DNA of 8,621 nt from Lachnospiraceae bacterium (GTDB lineage Bacteria > Bacillota > Clostridia > Lachnospirales > Lachnospiraceae), in assembly GCA_014804385.1 (NCBI GenBank), contig JAAUZW010000020.1, positions 1-8,621 of the forward strand, written 5' to 3'. Numbering within the stretch: the first letter of the stretch is position 1; each line of letters begins with the position of its first letter. A program made the translations under genes and the position numbers. The notes under the pieces are model-generated. The model was given only the letters and a program-made list of their open reading frames with translations. It ran no database searches and was not told the DNA's origin. Positions 1 through 6,218 of the stretch are shown here, one piece after another.

Positions 1-4
1 TATA

Positions 5-1441
5 ATGGCAGAACAGATTAAAAAGCCGGTTGGAATCATGGAAACCGTTCTTCGTGACGCACATCAGTCTCTGATCGCGACCAGAATGCCTACCGAGAAA
101 ATGCTTCCAATCGTAGATACAATGGATAAAGTCGGCTACCATGCAGTAGAGTGCTGGGGCGGCGCTACCTTCGATGCGTCTCTTCGTTTCCTGAAGGAAG
201 ATCCGTGGGAGAGACTCAGAAAGTTAAGAGACGGCTTTAAGAATACCAAGTTACAGATGTTATTCAGAGGTCAGAATATTCTGGGATACAGACCTTATGC
301 GGATGATGTGGTGTACTCGTTTGTTGAGAAGTCCATTGCAAATGGTATCGATGTTATTAGAATCTTTGACTGCCTGAATGATATTCGTAACCTTCAGGCG
401 GCTGTAGACGCAACCAACAAGATCAAGAAACAGGAGGGCAGAGGAGAGTCTCAAATCGCGCTTTCCTATACGCTTGGTGATGCCTATACATTAGAGTATT
501 GGGCGGATATGGCGAAGAAGATTGAGGAAATGGGTGCAGATTCTATCTGTATCAAGGATATGGCGGGTCTGCTTGTTCCCTACCGCGCAGCAGAGCTCGT
601 GAAGACATTAAAGGAGAGCACAAAGCTTCCGATCCAGCTGCATACACACTATACTTCCGGCGTGGCGAGCATGACCTATCTGAAGGCTGTTGAGGCAGGC
701 GTGGATGTGATCGACTGTGCAATTTCTCCTTTCGCACTGGGCACTTCTCAGCCGGCGACAGAGGTTATGGTGGAGACCTTTAAGGGCACAGAGTACGATA
801 CCGGATATGATCAGGAAATTCTGGCGGAGATCGCAGATTACTTCCGTCCTTACCGTGAGGAGTGTATCGAATCCGGTCTGATGAGCACCAAGGTACTCGG
901 CGTCAACATCAATACATTGCGTTATCAGGTTCCCGGCGGTATGCTGTCTAACATGGTAAGCCAGCTGAAGGAGCAGAAGGCAGAGGATAAATATCAGGAT
1001 GTGCTGGAAGAAATCCCGAGAGTTCGTAAGGATTGCGGTGAGCCGCCTCTGGTTACGCCTTCCTCACAGATCGTTGGTACGCAGGCGGTATTTAATGTAC
1101 TGATGGGCGAGAGATATAAGATGGCAACAGGAGAGTTCAAGGATCTGCTTCGTGGTAATTATGGACAGACAGTTAAGCCTATGAGCCAGGAAGTGATCGA
1201 CAAGGTTATTCCCGGAGAGCCGCGTTCTACCGCTCGTTCCGCTGAGGCAACCGGTCACGTTGAGCCGGAGCTTGCAGGTTTGGAAGCAGAGATGAAGGAA
1301 TGGAAACAGCAGGATGAGGATGTACTGTCCTACGCACTGTTCCCGCAGGTGGCAATCGACTTCTTCAAGTACCGTCAGGCACAGCAGGAGAAAGTAGATA
1401 TGACCCAGGCTGATACTAAGAACGGGGCATACCCTGTTTAA
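5..1441 (+). CDS. oadA: Biotin-dependent carboxyltransferase subunit (oxaloacetate decarboxylase alpha / pyruvate carboxylase subunit B type)
   Basis: 478 residues. The family transfers CO2 between oxaloacetate or pyruvate and carrier-bound biotin in a cytoplasmic or membrane-associated complex. The N-terminal HMGL-like TIM barrel (about residues 10-280) shows the family signature TVLRDAHQS with metal-ligand candidate D18, the motif RGQNILGYRPYADD, K184 in IKDMAGL (the position of the catalytic lysine) and the metal-binding H213-x-H215 in LHTHYTSG. The conserved PYC/OADA C-terminal domain follows (about 300-460, with VNINTLRYQVPGGM). The protein ends there, with no biotinyl domain and no AMKM-type biotinylation motif, so a separate biotin carrier must be assumed. 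The ATG at 5 matches the usual family N-terminus, but its ribosome-binding site lies outside the window. The stop codon lies inside the left arm of the inverted repeat at 1435-1455. The sequence alone does not separate the decarboxylase, pyruvate carboxylase B and transcarboxylase 5S roles. Confidence 0.9.
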   Translation: MAEQIKKPVGIMETVLRDAHQSLIATRMPTEKMLPIVDTMDKVGYHAVECWGGATFDASLRFLKEDPWERLRKLRDGFKNTKLQMLFRGQNILGYRPYADDVVYSFVEKSIANGIDVIRIFDCLNDIRNLQAAVDATNKIKKQEGRGESQIALSYTLGDAYTLEYWADMAKKIEEMGADSICIKDMAGLLVPYRAAELVKTLKESTKLPIQLHTHYTSGVASMTYLKAVEAGVDVIDCAISPFALGTSQPATEVMVETFKGTEYDTGYDQEILAEIADYFRPYREECIESGLMSTKVLGVNINTLRYQVPGGMLSNMVSQLKEQKAEDKYQDVLEEIPRVRKDCGEPPLVTPSSQIVGTQAVFNVLMGERYKMATGEFKDLLRGNYGQTVKPMSQEVIDKVIPGEPRSTARSAEATGHVEPELAGLEAEMKEWKQQDEDVLSYALFPQVAIDFFKYRQAQQEKVDMTQADTKNGAYPV

Positions 1442-1467
1442 GCACAAAGCAGAGCAGATATGAAGGA

Positions 1468-1508
1468 AAGTGATCCCGGAAGTTTACTTCCATGGGGTCA
1501 CTTTTTTT
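1468..1508 (+). terminator. Rho-independent terminator of the carboxyltransferase gene
   Basis: An outer stem AAGTGATCCC (1468-1477) pairs with GGGGTCACTT (1494-1503) with one G-U pair. It continues into GGAAG (1478-1482) pairing with CTTCC (1487-1491) around a TTTA loop, with a 2-nt bulge (1492-1493). A run of seven T (1502-1508) follows immediately. It starts 27 nt after the stop codon, so it should end the upstream transcript and separate it from the tetR-cheR run. Confidence 0.9.
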
Positions 1509-1545
1509 AATATCTATTCGGCGTGAATCTTTGCCACTAAGAAAA

Positions 1546-1644
1546 ATGCGATAGCATAAACCATTTAGGGAGAATGCGGAGCATTCTCTAGATCGAGTGC
1601 GCCGGCACTCGATCGCGAACAACGAGGATTTGCGAAGCAAATTC
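1546..1644. repeat. Tandem array of four short hairpins
   Basis: Four dyads follow each other: ATGC-GATA-GCAT (1546-1557); GAGAATGC-GGA-GCATTCTC (1570-1588); GATCGAGTGC-GCCG-GCACTCGATC (1591-1614, ten perfect pairs); and GGATTTGC-GAA-GCAAATTC (1626-1644, one G-T pair). Two use the compact purine triloops GGA and GAA. None is followed by a T-run, so they are not terminators. The arrangement resembles structured intergenic repeats that recur many times in some Clostridia genomes, but copy number cannot be judged from one window. Confidence 0.7.
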
Positions 1645-1680
1645 GAGTGGTGGCTCTGCTCTGTGCTTAAACATCTTTGG

Positions 1681-1745
1681 CAACCCTTGTTTACATATAA
1701 AAGTACTTTTTTGACAAACTTTGATTTTTTCTAAAAAAGGGGTTG
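1681..1745. promoter_or_regulatory. AT-rich segment with nested inverted repeats upstream of the tetR promoter
   Basis: CAACCCTT (1681-1688) and AAGGGGTTG (1737-1745) are inverted repeats differing by one bulged base, and the right arm runs into the -35 box. Inside are the perfect palindrome AAAAGTACTTTT (1699-1710) and the dyad TTTTTT-CT-AAAAAA (1725-1738). These could be operator or curved upstream DNA, but AT-rich stretches make such dyads by chance. No gene is visible between 1442 and 1824; this segment, the repeat block and the promoter account for that gap. Confidence 0.3.
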
Positions 1746-1771
1746 ACGGAGGTTACATAATATATTATAAT
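1743..1771 (+). promoter_or_regulatory. Sigma-A promoter of the tetR-rpiR-cheR gene run
   Basis: The -35 box TTGACG (1743-1748) and a perfect -10 box TATAAT (1766-1771) are separated by exactly 17 bp. Transcription should start near 1778, giving a 5' leader of about 47 nt before the ATG at 1825. It is the only near-consensus promoter I can see for the downstream plus-strand genes, although weaker internal promoters cannot be excluded. Confidence 0.85.
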
Positions 1772-1782
1772 AACATACGTTA
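1771..1782. promoter_or_regulatory. Candidate operator at the tetR transcription start
   Basis: The dyad TAAC-ATAC-GTTA begins at the last base of the -10 box and covers the expected start site, where a bound repressor would block initiation. The pentamer GTTAC also occurs three times on the same strand, at 1752, 1779 and 1803, all within the promoter and leader. Autoregulation by the adjacent TetR-type protein is a reasonable inference from position. The dyad is short, so chance is possible. Confidence 0.4.
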
Positions 1783-1824
1783 CCAAAAGATGCAGAAAAA
1801 AGGTTACAAGAGAGGTACATTCTT

Positions 1825-2376
1825 ATGGCAAGAAAAGAGTCGATCACAAAAAACGACATATTGAACGCGGCATTTGAAATGGCGCGGGAAGAAGGCTTCG
1901 GCCAGGTGAGCGCGAGAACTCTTGCGGCGCGGGCGGGATGTTCTACTCAGCCGATCTTTCGTGTTTATAAGAACATGGAGGAACTGGGAGAGGATCTTTT
2001 TGTAAAGGCGATTGAGTTCTTTGGCACTTACTATGAGGAATTTCCGAAATTGAATAACACGCCCTTTGTTAATCTGGGACTTGCCTATATTCGTTTTTCC
2101 CAGGAGGAACAGAATTTATTCCGACTGTTATTCTTATCGGAGAACCGTCACGGCAAGAGCTTATATGATATGCTGAACGGTAAAAACGGTGCCGTTGTGA
2201 AGGAAATCAACAGTGCAAAGATTTTTGGCTGTAAGGATCCCAGCGGTATGTTTATGAAGATGTGGATCTTTATCCACGGCGCTGCATGTATGACGTTGAC
2301 GGGAGACTATGATCTGCAGGAAGAGGACACCATTAAGCTTTTGGAAGAGTCCTATAACGCATTCCAGAATATTTAA
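1825..2376 (+). CDS. TetR/AcrR-family transcriptional regulator
   Basis: 183 residues, typical of the family. The N-terminal DNA-binding domain (about residues 5-55) begins with ITKNDILNAAFEMAREEGF, and its helix-turn-helix lies at about 29-48 (SARTLAARAG, then CSTQPIFRVYKN). The remainder is helical and should form the ligand and dimer domain. It includes an HGAACMTLTGDY segment near residues 150-162 and ends without a tail. The ligand cannot be predicted. The start follows AGAGAGG (1809-1815) at 9 nt. The gene is the first after a strong promoter with a dyad over the start site, which suggests autorepression. No efflux pump or enzyme gene, the usual TetR target, is adjacent, so the regulon is unknown. 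Confidence 0.9.
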   Translation: MARKESITKNDILNAAFEMAREEGFGQVSARTLAARAGCSTQPIFRVYKNMEELGEDLFVKAIEFFGTYYEEFPKLNNTPFVNLGLAYIRFSQEEQNLFRLLFLSENRHGKSLYDMLNGKNGAVVKEINSAKIFGCKDPSGMFMKMWIFIHGAACMTLTGDYDLQEEDTIKLLEESYNAFQNI

Positions 2377-2393
2377 AGAGGGTTTCTTCTACC

Positions 2394-3323
2394 ATGGCAA
2401 TAGAGAATCGTTATGACATCATAACCAGAATCAATGAGTATTATGGGAAGATGAGCAAGGGACAGAAAGCAATCTCAGCTTTTATTTATGATCATTATGA
2501 TCAGGCAGTGTTTATGACTGCCGCGAAGCTGGGGGATACGGTTGGCGTCAGTGAGTCCACCGTGGTGCGTTACGCCATGTTCATTGGCTATAACGGCTAT
2601 CCGGAGTTTCAGAGGGATCTGGAATACTGGGTACAAAATAAGATCAATTCCGTACAGAAGATTGGTGCGAAATATGGCAAGAGCAGTCAGTCGGAGATAT
2701 TGAACTCTGTTCTGCAGGCGGATATCGAAAAGATTCAGGATACAATACATAATCTGGATCCGACGGCTTTTGAGACGGCGGTTGATATCATTCTGGAGGC
2801 GAAAACTGTCTATATCATGGGCGTCAGAAGCTGTGAGCCGCTGGCTGATTTCCTGCAGTTTTACTTGAATATGATCCGTGGAAATGTTGTGCTTTTAAAA
2901 ACAACAAGTGTTTCGGAAACTTTTGAGCAGATGATCCGTATTGATGAGGGAGATGCCTTTGTGGGAATCAGCTTTCCGCGATATTCCATGAGAACCTTGA
3001 AAGCAATGGAGTTCGCCAACGACAGGAACGCCAAGGTGATTGCCGTCACGGATTCCGTACATTCCCCGATGAATCTGTATTCCTCCTGCAACCTGTTTGC
3101 CAGAAGCGATATGGTGTCCATTGTGGATTCTCTGGTGGCACCGCTTAGCATGATCAATGCGCTGGTGGTTGCTATGTGTCTGAAGCAGCCGGAGGAAGTG
3201 AAGGATAACCTGAAAAACCTGGAGGAGGCCTGGAACAATTATCAGGTATATCTCAATGATGAGATCAATTTCATCGATGAGGAGCCGATGTTGAACTATC
3301 CGCTTCGCAGGAAATCGGAGTAG
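2394..3323 (+). CDS. MurR/RpiR-family transcriptional regulator (HTH_6 plus SIS domain)
   Basis: 309 residues. Residues 1-80 form the RpiR-type HTH domain, with the recognition region MTAAKLGDTVGVSESTVVRY (41-60) followed by GYNGYPEFQRDL (65-76). A linker leads to a SIS phosphosugar-binding domain at about 136-263, with YIMGVRSCEPLADF (140-153) and GISFPRYSMRTLKAMEF (191-207) in the expected strand-loop-helix places. A charged tail of about 45 residues follows. Family members sense phosphosugars such as MurNAc-6-P or ribose-5-P and control sugar catabolic genes. None of these is nearby, so the effector is unknown. The start lies 11 nt after AGAGGG (2377-2382) and only 17 nt after tetR, so co-transcription is likely. 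Confidence 0.92.
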   Translation: MAIENRYDIITRINEYYGKMSKGQKAISAFIYDHYDQAVFMTAAKLGDTVGVSESTVVRYAMFIGYNGYPEFQRDLEYWVQNKINSVQKIGAKYGKSSQSEILNSVLQADIEKIQDTIHNLDPTAFETAVDIILEAKTVYIMGVRSCEPLADFLQFYLNMIRGNVVLLKTTSVSETFEQMIRIDEGDAFVGISFPRYSMRTLKAMEFANDRNAKVIAVTDSVHSPMNLYSSCNLFARSDMVSIVDSLVAPLSMINALVVAMCLKQPEEVKDNLKNLEEAWNNYQVYLNDEINFIDEEPMLNYPLRRKSE

Positions 3324-3331
3324 AAAAGAAG

Positions 3332-4585
3332 ATGAATGCAGCAAAAGAGCAGGCGGTCGTGATCGGCGGCGGCGCGGCAGGTATGATAGCGGCCGCTGCG
3401 GCGGCGGAAAACGGACGCCCTGTTATTTTATTAGAAAAAAATGAAAAACTGGGGAAAAAACTGTATATAACAGGGAAGGGCCGCTGCAATGTGACCAATG
3501 CCTGCAGTCGGGACAAGCTTTTTGAAAACATCGTGAGTAATCCCAAATTTTTATACAGCGCTTTCCATGAGTTTGATAACAACTGTTTTATGGAAGTCTT
3601 GAAAGAAAACGGATGTTCTTTAAAAGTGGAGCGGGGAGAGCGGGTCTTCCCGGTCTCGGACCACGCCTCGGATGTGACGGCGGCGCTGGAGAGGCTCCTT
3701 CGGAAAAGAGGGGTGCAGATACGGCTCGGTAGTGCGGTGCGTTCAATCCTGACAGAGGAGGGACGGGTGGCAGGAGTACGTCTTGCGGATGGCAGTGAAA
3801 TTTTGGCCGGAAGCGTTATTTTGGCGACAGGAGGGCTGTCTTATCGGACGACGGGCTCCTCGGGAGACGGACATCGTATGGCGCAGGATCTGGGGCATAA
3901 GGTAAAAGAGTGCGTGCCCGCACTGGTGCCATTGGAGATCCGGGAGGATTGGTGTAAAAAATTACAAGGGTTATCCTTGAAGAATGTGTCCCTTGTGATG
4001 AGTTGTGGGAAAAAGAAGCTCTATGAGGGTTTTGGGGAGATGCTCTTTACTCATTTTGGTGTGAGCGGGCCCCTGGTCCTGTCAGCCAGCAGCTACTATG
4101 GGAAGGCCAAAGAATCGGCGGATGTGTGGCTGACGGTGGATCTGAAACCGGCGCTGGAGCCGGAGCAGTTGGATAAGAGAATTTTGCGGGATTTTGAGGA
4201 TAATGTAAACAGGCAGTTTAAAAATGCGCTGGGTGGTCTCTATCCCGCCAAGCTGATTCCTGTTATGATAGAGAGGACGGGGATCGATCCGGAAAAAAAG
4301 GTGCATGAGATCACCAGACAGGAGCGCAGGAGACTGGTGGAGCTGACGAAGCAGTTTACCATGCAGGTGCGGGGGAAACGGGGTTTTGAGGAAGCTGTGA
4401 TCACCCAGGGCGGCGTGACAGTGAAGGAGGTCAATCCGTCCACCATGGAATCCAAGCTGGTCCGAGGGCTTTATTTTGCAGGAGAGATTCTGGATCTGGA
4501 CGCGCTGACGGGCGGCTTTAATCTACAGATTGCCTGGTCTACGGGGCATCTTGCGGGTTCCCGTATTTCGACCGATATAGAATGA
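3332..4585 (+). CDS. HI0933/BaiN-family FAD-dependent oxidoreductase
   Basis: 417 residues, the full length for this family. The N-terminal Rossmann FAD motif GGGAAG (12-17) is followed by the ribose-binding acidic residue in LLEKNEKLGKKL (E35) and the family hallmark GKGRCNVTN (49-56). A second FAD-contacting motif, ATGGLSYRTTGSSGDG, lies at 165-180. The C-terminal segment FAGEILD (382-388) and the following GGFNLQIAWSTG complete the fold. The substrate is unknown for most members; some gut relatives reduce bile-acid intermediates, but nothing here shows that role. The gene begins 8 nt after rpiR, with GGAG and purine-rich sequence overlapping the rpiR stop. It is followed closely by cmk, an order I recall from other Lachnospiraceae. 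Confidence 0.9.
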   Translation: MNAAKEQAVVIGGGAAGMIAAAAAAENGRPVILLEKNEKLGKKLYITGKGRCNVTNACSRDKLFENIVSNPKFLYSAFHEFDNNCFMEVLKENGCSLKVERGERVFPVSDHASDVTAALERLLRKRGVQIRLGSAVRSILTEEGRVAGVRLADGSEILAGSVILATGGLSYRTTGSSGDGHRMAQDLGHKVKECVPALVPLEIREDWCKKLQGLSLKNVSLVMSCGKKKLYEGFGEMLFTHFGVSGPLVLSASSYYGKAKESADVWLTVDLKPALEPEQLDKRILRDFEDNVNRQFKNALGGLYPAKLIPVMIERTGIDPEKKVHEITRQERRRLVELTKQFTMQVRGKRGFEEAVITQGGVTVKEVNPSTMESKLVRGLYFAGEILDLDALTGGFNLQIAWSTGHLAGSRISTDIE

Positions 4586-4608
4586 AAGACCAAATAAAAC
4601 GGAAAAGT

Positions 4609-4613
4609 GGAGG
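4609..4613 (+). promoter_or_regulatory. Ribosome-binding site that decides the cmk start
   Basis: GGAGG lies 5 nt before the ATG at 4619. A longer in-frame reading from a GTG at 4607 would put the start codon directly against this site and leave no Shine-Dalgarno sequence for itself, so the ATG is preferred. Confidence 0.8.
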
Positions 4614-4618
4614 CGGCT

Positions 4619-5278
4619 ATGAGTATTAATATTGCGATAGACGGACCTGCGGGCGCTGGAAAGAGTACCATCGCCAAGCGGATTGCAGCAAAGAAGGGTT
4701 ATATTTATGTGGATACGGGGGCCATGTACCGCGCAATGGCTCTGTTTTTGCTCAGGGAAGGCGTGGACCCCTCCGACACGGCGGCGATCGATGCAAAGTG
4801 TCAGGAAGCGGATATCACCATCGGTTATGAGAACGGGGAGCAGATCGTCTATTTAAACGGCGAGAACGTAAACGGCTATATTCGCACGGAAGAGGTGGGA
4901 AGGATGGCATCCAGCAGCAGTCCCAATCCCAATGTGCGCAAAAAACTGGTGGAGTTGCAGCAGAAGCTTGCGGCGGGTGCGGACGTAGTGATGGATGGCA
5001 GGGATATCGGCACCTGTGTACTGCCGAAGGCTCAGGTGAAGGTGTTTCTCACGGCGGACAGCCATGAGAGAGCGCTTCGACGTTATAGAGAACTCACAGA
5101 GCGGGGCGAGCAGTGTGATCTGGCTGTTATTGAGCGGGATATCATCGAGAGGGACAGACAGGACATGGCCAGAGAACTTTCCCCCTTAAAGCAGGCAGCG
5201 GATGCCGTGCTCGTGGATTCTTCCCACATGACGGTGGAGGAGGCAGCGGATGCCGTTATTGCATTGTGTGAAATGTGA
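4619..5278 (+). CDS. cmk: Cytidylate kinase
   Basis: 219 residues, the normal length. The enzyme phosphorylates CMP and dCMP with ATP in the cytoplasm and so recycles nucleotides from RNA and phospholipid turnover. The P-loop GPAGAGKST (9-17) is followed by YVDTGAMYRAM (30-40), which contacts the nucleotide monophosphate, DGRDIGT (126-132) for substrate and sugar recognition, and the lid-like arginine-rich segment ERDRQDMARELSPL (177-190). The protein closes with the usual ADAVLVDSS strand. The start is ATG 4619. It sits 33 nt after the flavoprotein gene and 70 nt before ispH, with no terminator on either side. Confidence 0.97.
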   Translation: MSINIAIDGPAGAGKSTIAKRIAAKKGYIYVDTGAMYRAMALFLLREGVDPSDTAAIDAKCQEADITIGYENGEQIVYLNGENVNGYIRTEEVGRMASSSSPNPNVRKKLVELQQKLAAGADVVMDGRDIGTCVLPKAQVKVFLTADSHERALRRYRELTERGEQCDLAVIERDIIERDRQDMARELSPLKQAADAVLVDSSHMTVEEAADAVIALCEM

Positions 5279-5331
5279 GAAGTACTTCTTGTTCCGTCAT
5301 TGGACGGATGCCAAGAAGCGAAAGGTTTCAC
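5268..5331 (+). other. Folded cmk-ispH intercistronic spacer (nested hairpin)
   Basis: CTTCTTG (5285-5291) pairs with CAAGAAG (5312-5318), and inside it TCCGTC (5293-5298) pairs with GACGGA (5303-5308) around an ATTG loop. A possible outer helix joins GTGAAA (5268-5273) to TTTCAC (5326-5331). The palindrome AGAAGTACTTCT (5278-5289) shares bases with the main stem, so two folds would compete. There is no T-run, so it is not a terminator. It ends just before the ispH ribosome-binding site and could affect mRNA processing or ispH translation; that role is inference. Confidence 0.55.
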
Positions 5332-5348
5332 GTTGAAGGAGGACATTT

Positions 5349-6218
5349 ATGGAAGTGATTTTGGCGGAGCACATGGGCTTCTGCTTTGGCGCACAGAAGG
5401 CGGTGGATACCGTCTATGAGCAGATTGAGAATGAGGAAAATGTGGGGCGGCCTATCTACACGTTCGGCCCCATCGTACATAACGAAGAGGTGGTAAATGA
5501 CTTGCAGAGAAAGGGCGTGCGCGTGCTCTCAGACCTTGCGGAGGCGGAGAAACTCCCTGACGGGGAAAGAGGCACGGTGATCATTCGCGCACACGGCGTT
5601 GCGCGGGCGGTCAGAGAGCGGCTGGAAAAGCAAGGATATACCTTAGTAGACGCCACCTGTCCATTTGTCAAGCGAATTTATAACATTGTGGAGAAGGAGA
5701 GCGAGGCAGGGAAGAGCATTGTGATTGTCGGCAATGCCGGGCATCCTGAAGTGGAGGGAATCAGAGGATGGTCCAATACGAAAACTTATATTATAGGATC
5801 TTTGGAAGAAGCCGAAAAATTCACGCCTGAAGAGGGTGAAGAGTTGTGCATTGTTTCTCAAACGACATTTAACTACAAGAAATTTCAAGATGTGGTTGAA
5901 ATTTTCGGGGAAAAAGGTTACAATGGTAGTGTTGTGAATACTGTATGTAACGCTACGGAAGTGCGACAGGCCGAGGCCAGGGAACTTGCGGCTCGGGTCG
6001 ATGTAATGATAGTTATAGGTGGGAATCATAGTTCTAACACAAGGAAACTCTATGAGATTTGCAGGCAGGAGTGTGAAATGACCTACTATATACAGACACT
6101 CGATGACTTGCATTTGAATTTACCTAAATCTGTCCGACTGGTGGGTATTACAGCAGGGGCTTCCACCCCAAACAATATTATTGAGGAGGTTCAAAATTAT
6201 GTCAGAATTAACTTTTGA
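5349..6218 (+). CDS. ispH: 4-hydroxy-3-methylbut-2-enyl diphosphate reductase (IspH/LytB)
   Basis: 289 residues, full length for the stand-alone enzyme. IspH reduces HMBPP to IPP and DMAPP in the last step of the MEP pathway, using a [4Fe-4S] cluster. The three cluster cysteines are present: C12 (GFCFGAQKAV), C104 (DATCPFV) and C200 (NTVCNAT). Also present are H44 in PIVHNEEVV, H82 in RAHGV, H132 and E134 in GHPEVEG, IGGNHSSNT (223-231) and TAGASTP (268-274). The start follows a strong GAAGGAGG (5335-5342) at 6 nt. In many Clostridia this protein is fused to ribosomal protein S1. Here it stops in F289-TGA, 20 nt inside rpsA in another frame. The second half of the gene is visibly more AT-rich than the first. 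Confidence 0.96.
   Translation: MEVILAEHMGFCFGAQKAVDTVYEQIENEENVGRPIYTFGPIVHNEEVVNDLQRKGVRVLSDLAEAEKLPDGERGTVIIRAHGVARAVRERLEKQGYTLVDATCPFVKRIYNIVEKESEAGKSIVIVGNAGHPEVEGIRGWSNTKTYIIGSLEEAEKFTPEEGEELCIVSQTTFNYKKFQDVVEIFGEKGYNGSVVNTVCNATEVRQAEARELAARVDVMIVIGGNHSSNTRKLYEICRQECEMTYYIQTLDDLHLNLPKSVRLVGITAGASTPNNIIEEVQNYVRINF
6183..6190 (+). promoter_or_regulatory. rpsA ribosome-binding site inside ispH
   Basis: GAGGAGGT ends 8 nt before the ATG at 6199 and encodes EEV of IspH. It fixes the rpsA start at 6199 rather than the upstream in-frame TTG at 6181. Because the site is covered by ribosomes finishing ispH, S1 synthesis is likely coupled to ispH translation. Confidence 0.8.

Larger units (their letters stand above)
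1435..1673. repeat. Hairpin-rich block bounded by a 21-bp inverted repeat (candidate MITE-like or dispersed intergenic repeat)
   Basis: The left arm 1435-1455 (core TTAAGCACAAAGCAGAGC) is the reverse complement of the right arm 1653-1673 (core GCTCTGCTCTGTGCTTAA) over 21 bp, with one mismatch that would be a G-U pair in RNA. Between the arms lie the terminator and at least four short hairpins. The left arm overlaps the last codons and the stop codon of the upstream gene. No transposase gene is present and no clear target-site duplication is visible outside the arms. Two readings fit: a non-autonomous mobile or dispersed repeat inserted at the gene's 3' end, or a large cruciform/RNA structure that belongs to the locus. 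The sequence supports the inverted repeat; mobility is inference. Confidence 0.55.

Noticed and set aside
1064..1447. Minus-strand open frame of 127 codons inside the carboxyltransferase gene
   Set aside because: It is a shadow of a well-supported gene, with no family-like motifs and no ribosome-binding site context.
1416..1640. Minus-strand open frame of 74 codons over the repeat block
   Set aside because: It runs through the terminator and hairpins, overlaps the end of the carboxyltransferase gene, and its low-complexity translation follows from the palindromes.
1546..1644. CRISPR array
   Set aside because: The hairpins differ in sequence and have no uniform repeat or spacer length.
1711..1737. 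TTGACA at 1711 as a second promoter for tetR
   Set aside because: The only -10-like sequence in range is TAAAAA at a 15-bp spacing, much poorer than TTGACG-17-TATAAT just downstream.
4607..4618. GTG start giving cmk four extra residues
   Set aside because: It would overlap the GGAGG that serves the ATG at 4619, and family members normally start close to the IAIDGPAGAGKS strand.
5278..5318. Terminator between cmk and ispH
   Set aside because: The stem is strong but is followed by CGAAAGG rather than a T-run.
6181..6198. TTG start giving S1 six extra residues
   Set aside because: The extra codons are the Shine-Dalgarno sequence itself (GAGGAGGT), correctly spaced for the ATG at 6199.
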